A stretch of 64,000 nt of DNA from Sphingobium sp. BYY-5 (GTDB taxonomy: Bacteria > Pseudomonadota > Alphaproteobacteria > Sphingomonadales > Sphingomonadaceae): positions 1,674,001 through 1,738,000 of the forward strand of contig NZ_JALEBH010000001.1 of assembly GCF_022758885.1 (NCBI RefSeq), written 5' to 3'. Shown here in pieces: positions 39,381 through 47,202 of this stretch. Below the pieces are notes generated by a model, which was not told the origin of the DNA, ran no database searches, and was given only the letters and a program-made list of their open reading frames with translations. How positions within the stretch are numbered: the first letter of the stretch is position 1; the number at the start of each line of letters is the position of its first letter. The position numbers were made by a program, and so were the translations under genes.

Positions 39381-39586
39381 GGCGCAACGCATAGCGGAGC
39401 GCGCGCGGCTTTGCCAAGCAAGGGATTGATGCGACCGGCAAAGGGACGGTTTTCCATTCGCGTTAACGCTTTCCCAAACGGACGTCCCATCGCGGCACAC
39501 CCCCGAAAACAGCAGCGAAGTGGAAAGGAATTTCGCGTAGGGGCAATGCCGTGCGGCGACATGCCGCGGATATTCAGGGCTTTGCC

Positions 39587-40540
39587 ATGCGGATGAAGGA
39601 GTGGAAGGCGAAGAGCGGCATCGCCGCGCTGGCGCTTGCCGCGCTGGTCGCGCCGCGCCTCATCACCGCCGCCCCGCTCGACCTGCTGGACGGCGCGCCC
39701 GCCCCGCTCGACCCGGCCGAGCAACCGGACGACAATTTCCCCGGCTCCGCCTTCTTCTTTGCCGAGGGGGCATTCAATCCGGTGCCGGGCGTCGATACAG
39801 TGCGCAGCCGGCATGTGCTGGGATTGGACGCGGTGAAGGCCGCCCCGGCCGCCATCTTCCGTGGCACCACGGCGCTCGACAGCTATCGCGCGCTCAATTG
39901 CCTGACCAACGCCGTCTATTATGAGGCCGGGAACGAACCGGAGGACGGGCAGCGCGCCGTGGCGCAAGTGGTGCTCAACCGGGTGCGCAGCCACCTTTGG
40001 GCAGATACGGTCTGCGGCGTCGTCTATGAAGGGACCGAGCGGCTCGACGACAAATGCCAGTTCACCTTCAGTTGCGACGGTTCCATGGCGCGTATGCCCA
40101 ATGCCGTCGCCTGGGCGCGGTCGCGGCGGATCGCGCAGGAGGCGCTGGCCGGCCGGGTCTATGCGCCGGTCGGCCTTGCCACCCATTATCACACGCTGGC
40201 GGTGCGGCCGGACTGGTCGTTCAGCTTGCAGGCCGTCGCGGTTATCGGCGCACATATCTTCTACCGCAATCCCGGCTTTAACGGCACGGCCGGCGCCTTC
40301 ACCACCGCCTATCGCGGCCGGGAGCCGATCTCCGGCCCGGCGCGCCGCATCTGGCCGGCCCAACCGGTGACGCCGCCCGACTATTGGGCCGCTCCGCACG
40401 CAAGTCCCCCGTCGGCTGCACCTGTCACGCCGGCCATGGGCTGGGCGCCACCCCCGTCCCGCGCCCCGCATGACGGTGACGGCTTGCCGGAATCCACCAT
40501 CCGTCCCGAATATCGCAACAGCGGCCGTCCATTGACCTGA
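39587..40540 (+). CDS. SleB-like cell wall hydrolase, exported
   Basis: A 317-aa protein with an N-terminal hydrophobic signal (about residues 10-30, ending near ITAAP). The central hydrolase_2 (SleB) domain begins LNCLTNAVYYEAGNEPEDGQRAVAQVVLNR, carries the catalytic glutamate in YYEAGNE and ends around THYHTLAVRPDW. In spore formers this domain is a germination lytic enzyme; in alphaproteobacteria homologues are presumed peptidoglycan-cleaving lytic enzymes of the periplasm. The C-terminal 80 residues are Pro-rich. The ATG at 39587 avoids a longer N-terminus that would hide the signal peptide. Confidence 0.85.
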   Translation: MRMKEWKAKSGIAALALAALVAPRLITAAPLDLLDGAPAPLDPAEQPDDNFPGSAFFFAEGAFNPVPGVDTVRSRHVLGLDAVKAAPAAIFRGTTALDSYRALNCLTNAVYYEAGNEPEDGQRAVAQVVLNRVRSHLWADTVCGVVYEGTERLDDKCQFTFSCDGSMARMPNAVAWARSRRIAQEALAGRVYAPVGLATHYHTLAVRPDWSFSLQAVAVIGAHIFYRNPGFNGTAGAFTTAYRGREPISGPARRIWPAQPVTPPDYWAAPHASPPSAAPVTPAMGWAPPPSRAPHDGDGLPESTIRPEYRNSGRPLT

Positions 40541-40650
40541 ACCCGCATTTTTTTGCCTGCGCCCGCACTTTTTTCCGGTTAACATGATGTTGACCAGCGA
40601 AAGCCTTGGAAAAGACGGCAAATAAAAATCGAAATTTCTCGCTTCGGCGC

Positions 40651-40676
40651 GGAACCTATTCCGGTCGCCGGGGGTT
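40651..40676 (+). promoter_or_regulatory. EcfG-type promoter ahead of a candidate sRNA
   Basis: GGAAC at 40651-40655 and GGTT at 40673-40676 are separated by 17 bases. This fits the alphaproteobacterial general-stress sigma factor EcfG consensus (GGAAC-N16/17-CGTT) apart from one base of the -10. The expected start of transcription is near 40684, just ahead of two stable hairpins. Confidence 0.6.
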
Positions 40677-40683
40677 CTGCATT

Positions 40684-40778
40684 GCGGATAGCAAATCTTT
40701 TGCCCCCCGCTCTTGCTATCCAAAAAATATGAGCCCGGAACGTTTCCCCCCCGACACGTTCCGGGCTCAGACTTTTTC
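40684..40778 (+). ncRNA. Candidate stress-induced small RNA with C-rich loops (GsrN-like)
   Basis: Hairpin 1 pairs GGATAGCAA (40686-40694) with TTGCTATCC (40713-40721) and shows CCCCCC in an 18-base loop. Hairpin 2 pairs GAGCCCGGAACGT (40731-40743) with ACGTTCCGGGCTC (40756-40768), has seven Cs in its loop, and is followed by a T-run. No open frame or start with a ribosome site covers it. In Caulobacter, the sigma-T-dependent sRNA GsrN acts through an exposed C-rich loop; promoter type, length and loops here are alike. Homology of sequence was not tested. Confidence 0.5.
40731..40777 (+). terminator. Rho-independent terminator of the candidate sRNA
   Basis: A perfect 13-bp stem, a 12-base loop rich in C, then AGAC and TTTTT. 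The T-run begins four bases after the stem, which is a little further than ideal. Directly after it, a 20-base unit (CCGGGCTCAGACTTTT and on) is repeated in tandem. Confidence 0.6.
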
Positions 40779-40838
40779 GGCCGGGCTCAGACTTTTCCGG
40801 GCCATCCTTCTTTTGAAATCAGCAGCAGCGTCACCGTC

Positions 40839-40863
40839 GGAACGGATCGGTTCGCCGCGGGTT
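40839..40863 (+). promoter_or_regulatory. EcfG-type promoter of the entericidin gene
   Basis: GGAAC at 40839-40843, a 16-base spacer and GGTT at 40860-40863 match the EcfG pattern. It ends 46 bases ahead of the entericidin ATG, giving a leader of about 40 bases. Entericidin-like lipoproteins are frequent members of general stress regulons in this group. Confidence 0.65.
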
Positions 40864-40909
40864 ACTTTCCTGACGCAATTCATGCGGCATATGTTCAAGG
40901 AGATAGTCG

Positions 40910-41038
40910 ATGGCGAAAAATATCCTGGCCGCCTTGCTGCTCACCGGTTCGCTGCTGGTCGCTGCGTGCAACACCGTCCAGGGCGCAGGCCGCGACGTGG
41001 AGAGCGCCGGCAAGGCCATGGAAAGAGCGGTGAATTAA
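40910..41038 (+). CDS. Entericidin-family small lipoprotein
   Basis: A 42-aa lipoprotein: a basic N-terminus, a hydrophobic core and the lipobox LVAAC, with the lipidated Cys at residue 20. The mature part NTVQGAGRDVESAGKAME is the entericidin signature. AAGGAG lies 8 bases ahead of the ATG. Entericidins are stationary-phase or stress-induced envelope lipoproteins; some act in toxin-antidote pairs, but no second entericidin gene is seen nearby. An EcfG-type promoter precedes it and a strong terminator follows. Confidence 0.9.
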   Translation: MAKNILAALLLTGSLLVAACNTVQGAGRDVESAGKAMERAVN

Positions 41039-41083
41039 GCGCCCCTTCGCGTTTCAATCCGTTTTCATAGTCCCCTCCCTGAC

Positions 41084-41114
41084 ATGGCCCGCCCCGACAG
41101 GCGGGCCATTTTTC
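41084..41114 (+). terminator. Terminator after entericidin
   Basis: ATGGCCCGCC pairs perfectly with GGCGGGCCAT around a six-base loop and is followed by TTTTCT. It ends the short stress-promoter transcript. Confidence 0.85.
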
Positions 41115-41157
41115 TGGGAATGACGCCAGAGTCGGATGGCCTAAAGTGAAACCACTT

Positions 41158-41227
41158 CGTCATTGCGAGCGCAGCGAAGCAATCCATGCGAGCGCCAGTG
41201 GATTGCTTCGCTGCGCTCGCAATGACG
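41158..41227. repeat. Inverted palindrome doublet, 'CATTGCGAGCGCAGCGAAGCAATCCA' type
   Basis: The left arm begins CGTCATTGCGAGCGCAGC and the right arm 41199-41227 is its perfect reverse complement; the spacer is 12 bases. The type is common in intergenic regions of many proteobacteria. The non-coding gap 41039-41512 contains the entericidin terminator, this doublet and the one at 41323, and nothing else recognisable. Confidence 0.9.
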
Positions 41228-41322
41228 ATTCAACGTGAAGCCATCTCGCTCTGGGATCGATCGACGTTCATGACGCTCACCTAGGGCGGATCGACATTCA
41301 GAGTTTTAGGCGCTTCCCAAGC

Positions 41323-41406
41323 CGTCATGCCGGACTTGATCCGGCATCCAGAGTCGCAGGCGACGCCTTTTGTGGCCCTAGATGCCGGATCAGGTCCGGC
41401 ATGACG
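41323..41406. repeat. Inverted palindrome doublet, 'ATGCCGGA' family
   Basis: Left arm 41323-41351: CGTC, an 8-bp stem ATGCCGGA/TCCGGCAT with a five-base loop, then the tail CCAG. Right arm 41378-41406 is the inverted copy ending in TGACG. The design (CGTC, 8-bp stem, CCAG tail) matches the ends of the GIY-YIG elements. Confidence 0.9.
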
Positions 41407-41512
41407 TTGAAAATAAGGCTGAGACTTCTGCTTTAACCTGAATGTCGATCGTCTAGGGAAGACAGGGAAGCGCTTCCAACAAGCGTTCCTTATGACCTGA
41501 CAAAAGCCGGCC

Positions 41513-42292
41513 TCAGGCCGAGGCCTCCTCCGCCGCTTCATCGCGCGCCTGCTTGCGGTCGGTGAACCAGATGGCGACGATCGTGATTTCGTAGAGCAGC
41601 AACAGCGGAATCGCGAGCATGAGCTGTGAGACGACATCGGGCGGGGTCAGCACCGCCGCCAGGATGAAGGCCCCGACGATCATGTAGCGGCGCATCCCGA
41701 TAAGCTGCGCCCGCGTGACGAAACCCGCCCGGTTGAGCAGCATCAGGAGCACCGGCATCAGGAAGCTGATGCCAAAGGCCAGGATGAACTGCATGACGAG
41801 GCCCAGATAGGCGTCCGCACTGGGCAGTGCCTCCACCTGCAGACCACTGCTATTGCCCTGAAACTCCAGGAAGAAATGGAAGGCCGTGGGCATCACCACG
41901 AAATAGGCGAGGCTGGCGCCCATGGCGAAGAGGAAGGGGGTCGCAAGGATGAACGGCAGCAGCGCCTTCTTTTCCCTGGCATAGAGACCCGGCGCGACAA
42001 AGGCCCAGAGCTGGTTGGCGATGATCGGGAAGGACAGGCAGAAAGCGCCGAACACCGCGATCTTCACCTGCACGAAAAAGGCTTCGTACAGCTTGGTATA
42101 GACCAGCCGCCCGCCCGCGTCGCCAAAGGCTTCCTTGAGCGGATGGACCAGAATCGCAAAAAGCTGTTCCGAGAAATAGAAGCAGATCGCGCCGGTGATG
42201 AAGAGCGCATAGACGCATTTGAGCAGGCGGCCGCGCAACTCGATCAGATGGTCGAGCAGGGGCGCCTTGCTGTCATCGATGTCGTTTATCAT
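41513..42292 (-). CDS. tatC: Sec-independent protein translocase TatC
   Basis: A 259-aa inner-membrane protein with six helices. The N-terminal [20 protein letters not shown] is the conserved TatC start, whose glutamate contacts the twin-arginine signal, and [13 protein letters not shown] (near residue 170) fits the fifth-helix region. It is the receptor of the twin-arginine export system. The ATG overlaps the tatB stop by four bases. A Lys/Ala-rich cytoplasmic tail ends the protein. Confidence 0.96.
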   Translation of the reverse strand: MINDIDDSKAPLLDHLIELRGRLLKCVYALFITGAICFYFSEQLFAILVHPLKEAFGDAGGRLVYTKLYEAFFVQVKIAVFGAFCLSFPIIANQLWAFVAPGLYAREKKALLPFILATPFLFAMGASLAYFVVMPTAFHFFLEFQGNSSGLQVEALPSADAYLGLVMQFILAFGISFLMPVLLMLLNRAGFVTRAQLIGMRRYMIVGAFILAAVLTPPDVVSQLMLAIPLLLLYEITIVAIWFTDRKQARDEAAEEASA

Positions 42293-42726
42293 GCTGCGGC
42301 GTCACCCTTGCGCGACTCGACTGACGCGGCCTGAGCCACATAGGGCGGCCCATCCGAAGCCGGTGCGGACACAGGCGCCGATTCGGCCACGAAGGGCGGC
42401 TTGTCGTCGACTGGCGCGGATTCCGCCACGAATACGGGCTTTTCCTCCACGGCAGGCGCGGGCAGCGCTTCCGTGGCGAGCGCAGGATCAGCCGGATGCT
42501 CGTCCATGATCCGCTTATTCTGCGCGGCCCATTTCTTTTCCAGCTCTTCCAATTCGACTTCCCGCACCATGGCGTCGATGCCGGTGCGGAAATGACGGGC
42601 CATACCCTGCGCCTTGCCGACGATCTGCCCCACCTTATAGAGCGCGCGCGGCAAGTCCTTCGGCCCGATCACGATCACCGCAATGATCACGATCACCAGA
42701 AGTTCGGACGAATCGATGCCAAACAT
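42289..42726 (-). CDS. tatB: Sec-independent protein translocase TatB
   Basis: A 145-aa protein beginning [20 protein letters not shown], one membrane helix followed by the amphipathic helix with [19 protein letters not shown]. The C-terminal half is Pro/Ala-rich and contains three imperfect copies of a [20 protein letters not shown] unit. With TatC it forms the receptor for twin-arginine substrates. It lies between tatA and tatC. Confidence 0.95.
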   Translation of the reverse strand: MFGIDSSELLVIVIIAVIVIGPKDLPRALYKVGQIVGKAQGMARHFRTGIDAMVREVELEELEKKWAAQNKRIMDEHPADPALATEALPAPAVEEKPVFVAESAPVDDKPPFVAESAPVSAPASDGPPYVAQAASVESRKGDAAA

Positions 42727-42752
42727 GCGAGACTATCAGCCTGTTCTAGCGA

Positions 42753-42992
42753 TCAGGCCTTGGTCTTTTCTTCGGTCGCGCTCGGCGCGTCCTGCTCGGC
42801 AGCACGCTGGCCTTCGATCCGGGTAGCGGGCTTGGCGGGGGCGATGTCGTCATCATCGTCGGCCATGCCCTTCTTGAAGCTCTTGATACCCTTGGCCACG
42901 TCGCCCATCAGGCCGGAAATCCGGCCGCCACCGAACAGCAGCATGACGACCAGGAGCACGATCACCCAGTGCATCAGCGAGAAGGAACCCAT
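42753..42992 (-). CDS. tatA: Sec-independent protein translocase TatA
   Basis: A 79-aa protein with a short N-terminal membrane helix ([20 protein letters not shown]) and the TatA amphipathic helix [16 protein letters not shown], then an acidic tail. It oligomerises to form the twin-arginine translocation path. It is the first tat gene, 28 bases after scpB, and probably shares its transcript. Confidence 0.96.
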   Translation of the reverse strand: MGSFSLMHWVIVLLVVMLLFGGGRISGLMGDVAKGIKSFKKGMADDDDDIAPAKPATRIEGQRAAEQDAPSATEEKTKA

Positions 42993-43020
42993 TGTACAAT
43001 ACTCCTAGTAGGAGGCCTAT

Positions 43021-43614
43021 CTAGGCCTCTTCCTCGTCATTTTCCAGAACGGATTGGCCGGTCAGACCCTCCAGCGCAAGATCGATCGGATCGAGCAACC
43101 CTGCGGCACGCAAATCCTCTATCCCCGGCAGGTCGCGACGGCTGCTAAGCCCGAAATGTGACAGGAATTCTACGCTGGTCGCATAGATGAGCGGGCGACC
43201 GGGCACTTCGCGCCGCCCGGCAGGGCGCACCCAGCCCGCCTCCATCAGTACGTCGAGCGTCCCCTTGGCCACCTGAACGCCGCGGATCGCCTCAATCTCG
43301 GCGCGGCTGACCGGCTCATGATAGGCGATGATCGCCAGCGTCTCCATCGCCGCGCGCGACAGCTTGCGCGGCTCGTCCTTTTCCCGCCGCAGGATATGGG
43401 CCAGGTCCGGCGCGGTCTGGAAATGCCAGCGTCCGCCGCGCTCGACCAGGTTGACGCCGCGCCCGGCATAGTGATCCGACAACGCCGCCAGCGCCGCGCC
43501 AAGATCCCCCGCGTCGCCCACATGCAACTTCAGTTCGGCGAGCGCCATCGGCGCTTCGGCGACAAATAAAGCGGCTTCGACCGCGCGGAGGAAATCATCG
43601 GGTTCTTGCGTCAT
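43021..43614 (-). CDS. scpB: Segregation and condensation protein B
   Basis: A 197-aa protein of two winged-helix domains that joins ScpA and SMC in the condensin-like complex. The conserved SRAAMETLAIIAYHEPVSRAEIEAIRGV and the following GRPLIYATSVEFLSHFGL are ScpB hallmarks. The ATG overlaps the scpA stop by four bases (ATGA). The residues farther upstream in frame are antisense to scpA and not part of the protein. Confidence 0.95.
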   Translation of the reverse strand: MTQEPDDFLRAVEAALFVAEAPMALAELKLHVGDAGDLGAALAALSDHYAGRGVNLVERGGRWHFQTAPDLAHILRREKDEPRKLSRAAMETLAIIAYHEPVSRAEIEAIRGVQVAKGTLDVLMEAGWVRPAGRREVPGRPLIYATSVEFLSHFGLSSRRDLPGIEDLRAAGLLDPIDLALEGLTGQSVLENDEEEA

Positions 43615-44387
43615 GACTGCGCTCCACCTGACGCCGCAACGCGCAGGTAAATGGGTTCGAAAATGCCGTCTTGCTGGATATCCAGCCGCCCCTGCCGCGC
43701 CAGTTCCAGCGCAGCGACGAAGCTGCTGGCGAGCGCAGACTTCGCCCTGGGCTGATCCAGATCGGGGGGCAGGAACGCCTCCAGCCGGGTCCAGTCGAGC
43801 GCCGCGCCGACCAGCGAGCTGACGCGCTGAATCGCTTCGTCCAGCGTCATCACCGGGCGCACCGCGATAATATGGACTGCCGGTTGGGTACGTGCGCGAA
43901 TCTGGCCATAGGCCTGGATCAGGTCGTAAAGGCTGGCGCGCCACTGCGCCTTCTTCACCAATCGCAACCCTTCGGGCTTGCGGCGCGGAAAGACGTCGCG
44001 GCCGATCCGGTCGCGCGCCATCAGCCGCGCGGAGGCATCGCGCATCGCATGGAGCCGTTGCAGCCGCAATTGCAGGCGCAGCGCCAGCTCCTCGGGGCTG
44101 GGATCGGGCTGTTCCTGCCTGGGCAACAGCAGCGAGGATTTGAGGTAGGCGAGCCAGGCCGCCATCACCAGATAGTCGGCCGCCAGTTCCAGCTTCAACT
44201 GCCGCGCGCTGTCGATGAAGGCGAGATATTGTTCGGTCAGCGCCAGGATGGAGATTTCGCGCAGATCGACCTTCTGTCCCCGCGCCAGCGTCAGCAGCAG
44301 GTCGAGCGGTCCCTCCCAATGATCGAAGCTGACGGTCAGCATGTCCGGCCGCGGCATGCGGCTTTCCTCCGCCGGCAGCTCGAACAT
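43611..44387 (-). CDS. scpA: Segregation and condensation protein A
   Basis: A 258-aa kleisin that bridges the SMC heads. WEGPLDLLLTLARGQKVDLREISI and LAADYLVMAAWLAYLKSSLLLP are the N-terminal kleisin signature; the C-terminal winged helix contains VAALELARQGRLDIQQDGIF. The start is uncertain: GTG at 44399 overlaps the glmS stop (GTGA), ATG at 44387 has a close AGGAGG, and ATG at 44357 has GGAGG at good spacing. The gene follows glmS directly. Confidence 0.93.
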   Translation of the reverse strand: MFELPAEESRMPRPDMLTVSFDHWEGPLDLLLTLARGQKVDLREISILALTEQYLAFIDSARQLKLELAADYLVMAAWLAYLKSSLLLPRQEQPDPSPEELALRLQLRLQRLHAMRDASARLMARDRIGRDVFPRRKPEGLRLVKKAQWRASLYDLIQAYGQIRARTQPAVHIIAVRPVMTLDEAIQRVSSLVGAALDWTRLEAFLPPDLDQPRAKSALASSFVAALELARQGRLDIQQDGIFEPIYLRVAASGGAQS

Positions 44388-44395
44388 ATCCTCCT

Positions 44396-46219
44396 TCACT
44401 CCACCGTCACCGACTTGGCGAGGTTGCGAGGCTGATCGACATCGGTGCCCTTCGCCACGGCGACATGATAGGCGAGTAACTGCACCGGAACGGCATAGAC
44501 CATCGGCGCGATCAGCGGGTGGACCTTGGGCATGGTGATGGTGGCCAGGCACCCCTCACCCGCCGCCTGCACCCCGTCATAGTCGGATATCAGCACCACC
44601 TTGCCGCCGCGCGCCTGCACTTCCTGCATGTTGCTGACGGTCTTTTCGAACAGGGGACCGCTGGGCGCGATCACGATCACGGGGACCAGTTCGTCGATCA
44701 GCGCGATCGGGCCATGCTTCATCTCACCCGCGGCATAGCCTTCGGCATGGATATAGCTGATTTCCTTGAGCTTGAGCGCCCCTTCCAGCGCCAGCGGATA
44801 GTCGGTGCCGCGTCCCAGATAGAGGACGTCGCGGGCGGGCGCGATATGATGCGCCATCGCCTCGATCGCCTCGTCATAGGCGAGCGCGCCGTTGATCGCG
44901 GCGGGCGCTTCGGCGAGATGGCGGACGATCTCCTTCTCCGCCCTGGCGTCGAGCTGCCCCTTGGCGCGGGCCAGATTGGCGGCAAGCGCGGCCAGCACGG
45001 CCAACTGGCAGGTGAAGGCCTTAGTCGAGGCGACGCCGATCTCCGGCCCGGCATGGGTGGGCAGCAGCAGGTCCGCCTCGCGCGCCATCGAGCTGGTCGG
45101 GACGTTGACGACGACCGCGATCTTCTGTCCCTGCGCGCGGGCATAGCGCAAAGCGGCGAGCGTGTCGGCAGTCTCGCCCGACTGGCTGATGAAGAGGGCG
45201 AGGCCACCCTCTTCCATTACCGGCTCGCGATAACGGAACTCCGACGCGAAATCGAGGTCGACCGGCACGCGGGCAAATTGTTCGAACCAGTAGCGCGCGA
45301 CCATCCCGGCATAGAAGCTGGTGCCGCAGGCGACGATGGTGACGCGGCGGATCGCCGACAGGTCGAAATCGGGGATCGGCAGCGACACGCGGTCGTCCAT
45401 GCGTTGCAGATAGGCCTTGAGCGTCTGGGCGACGACGACCGGCTGCTCGTAAATTTCCTTCTGCATGAAATGGCGATGATTGCCCTTGTCGATCATCGCG
45501 CCGGACACGCCGGAAATGGTCACGGGGCGTTCGACCGGGTTATTGTCCTTGTCGAATATCTCCGCGCCGGTGGCGGTGATGATGACCCAGTCGCCCTCCT
45601 CCAGATAGGCGATGCGCTGGGTCAGCGGCGCCAGCGCCAGCGCGTCGGACCCCAGGAAGGTCTCGCCGTCGCCATAGCCCACGACCAGCGGCGACCCCAG
45701 CCGCGCGCCGATCAGCATGTCGGGATGGCTGCGGAACAGGATGGCCAGCGCGAAGGCGCCGTGCAGGCGCGGCAGCACGGCGGCCACCGCATCCTTGGGG
45801 CTGGCGCCCTGCTCGACCAGTTCGCTCACCAGATGGGCGACGACCTCGGTATCGGTCTGGCTGTCGAACACCCGGCCGCGCGCCATCAGTTCCTCGCGCA
45901 GGCCCTTGAAATTCTCGATAATGCCATTGTGGACCAGCGCGACTTCATTGGTCGCATGGGGGTGTGCGTTGCTGGTGGTCGGCGCGCCATGGGTGGCCCA
46001 GCGGGTGTGCGCGATGCCGGTGGTGCCAGGCAGCGGGGCGTCCTGCAATTCGCGCACCAGGTTGGACAGCTTGCCCTCGGCCCGGCGGCGCTCGATCGCG
46101 CCGTCATGGACGGTGGCGACGCCCGCACTGTCGTAACCGCGATATTCGAGACGCTTTAGCCCATCGACCAACCGGTCAGCCACGTCGTCCTTGCCGATGA
46201 TACCAATGATGCCGCACAT
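44396..46219 (-). CDS. glmS: Glucosamine-fructose-6-phosphate aminotransferase
   Basis: A 607-aa enzyme making glucosamine-6-phosphate from fructose-6-phosphate and glutamine, entry to peptidoglycan and LPS precursors. The N-terminal glutaminase has the catalytic Cys2 in MCGIIGIIG. Two sugar isomerase domains follow, with CGTSFYAGMVARYWFE and SQSGETADTLAALR in the first and LGRGTDYPLALEGALKLKE in the second; LAKSVTVE is the conserved C-terminus. No glmS ribozyme is seen in the 120-base leader. Confidence 0.98.
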   Translation of the reverse strand: MCGIIGIIGKDDVADRLVDGLKRLEYRGYDSAGVATVHDGAIERRRAEGKLSNLVRELQDAPLPGTTGIAHTRWATHGAPTTSNAHPHATNEVALVHNGIIENFKGLREELMARGRVFDSQTDTEVVAHLVSELVEQGASPKDAVAAVLPRLHGAFALAILFRSHPDMLIGARLGSPLVVGYGDGETFLGSDALALAPLTQRIAYLEEGDWVIITATGAEIFDKDNNPVERPVTISGVSGAMIDKGNHRHFMQKEIYEQPVVVAQTLKAYLQRMDDRVSLPIPDFDLSAIRRVTIVACGTSFYAGMVARYWFEQFARVPVDLDFASEFRYREPVMEEGGLALFISQSGETADTLAALRYARAQGQKIAVVVNVPTSSMAREADLLLPTHAGPEIGVASTKAFTCQLAVLAALAANLARAKGQLDARAEKEIVRHLAEAPAAINGALAYDEAIEAMAHHIAPARDVLYLGRGTDYPLALEGALKLKEISYIHAEGYAAGEMKHGPIALIDELVPVIVIAPSGPLFEKTVSNMQEVQARGGKVVLISDYDGVQAAGEGCLATITMPKVHPLIAPMVYAVPVQLLAYHVAVAKGTDVDQPRNLAKSVTVE

Positions 46220-46338
46220 GAAAGAAAGCCTCAGTCGAACCCAATGAACCAGCGAAACCGCTCTTATAGAACGCTTTCATCGCCATGCCATTAAAGGCGG
46301 CCGCACAACAGCACCATGGCCCGCAGGTGAAAACTATT

Positions 46339-47202
46339 TCATCGCGGACGAATGGTGATGAGCCAGATATCCGGCGGCGCAAGCATCCGGACGGGGAAAC
46401 CGCTGGTGCCAACCCCGCCCGCGACGATCATCGTCTTGCTACCGTCGCGATAGAGTCCGCAGGCATAGCGGGTGCCATAGGCTGACGGGACATAGACGAT
46501 GCCCCAGAAAGGAAAGGCGACCTGCCCGCAATGGGTATGGCCGACCAGGGTCAGCGACGGCGTGTCGGGCAGTTTGGGAAACACGTCCGGCCCATGCGAC
46601 ATGACGACCGGCGCGCCGCCGATCCGCCGCATGTCGGCCAGCGTGTCGGGGATATCGATCTTGCGCGTATAAATGTCTTTCAGCCCGCCAATCGCCAGCG
46701 GCCCGCGCCGCACCGCGCCGTCCTGCAGCAGGGTGACGCCGATTCGCGTGAAGGCCGCCTGCCAATCCGGCTCGCTCAGCGCCCGGCGGTTCTTCCTGCT
46801 GCGGCTGTCATGATTGCCCAGCACCGCGACCACGCCCAGCGGCGCGCGCAGCCCGGCGAAGGGCGCGATACTGTCCTGCGCATTATAGACCGCCCCGCCC
46901 TTGTCATCGCCGATATAATCGCCGCCCAGCAGGATGAGGTCGGGCCGCAGCGCATTGATCTGCGCCACGATCCGCGCCATTCGCGCCGGGCTGTTGTCGG
47001 GGCCGGACAGATGCGTGTCCGTGAGCAACGCGACAGTCATCGCGCGTCGCGGCGCGTCAGCCGGAAAGGGCAGCGCGATCTCCGCCCGCCGCACGATCGG
47101 CATGGCGCGAGCGTTGAGGACAAGCCACCCCGCAAAACCAACGATCGCCAACAGCAGGCACAGAATTCCCGTGAGCCAGGGATGACGGCGGACAAAGCTC
47201 AT
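46339..47202 (-). CDS. Membrane-anchored metallophosphoesterase (YkuE-like)
   Basis: A 287-aa calcineurin-like phosphoesterase. One N-terminal membrane helix (about 9-29) anchors it. The five metal-binding motifs are in order: LLTDTHLSG, LLGGDYIGD, VLGNHDSRS, VMSHGPD and LVGHTHCGQ. Relatives hydrolyse phosphoesters such as UDP-diacylglucosamine-type lipids; the substrate here is unknown. Its ATG overlaps the glmU stop by four bases, and it lies between glmU and glmS, so a link to amino-sugar or lipid A metabolism is possible. Confidence 0.85.
   Translation of the reverse strand: MSFVRRHPWLTGILCLLLAIVGFAGWLVLNARAMPIVRRAEIALPFPADAPRRAMTVALLTDTHLSGPDNSPARMARIVAQINALRPDLILLGGDYIGDDKGGAVYNAQDSIAPFAGLRAPLGVVAVLGNHDSRSRKNRRALSEPDWQAAFTRIGVTLLQDGAVRRGPLAIGGLKDIYTRKIDIPDTLADMRRIGGAPVVMSHGPDVFPKLPDTPSLTLVGHTHCGQVAFPFWGIVYVPSAYGTRYACGLYRDGSKTMIVAGGVGTSGFPVRMLAPPDIWLITIRPR

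Noticed and set aside
46220..46338. glmS ribozyme in the glmS leader
   Set aside because: The leader is short and lacks the conserved core; the ribozyme is a feature of Gram-positive glmS leaders.
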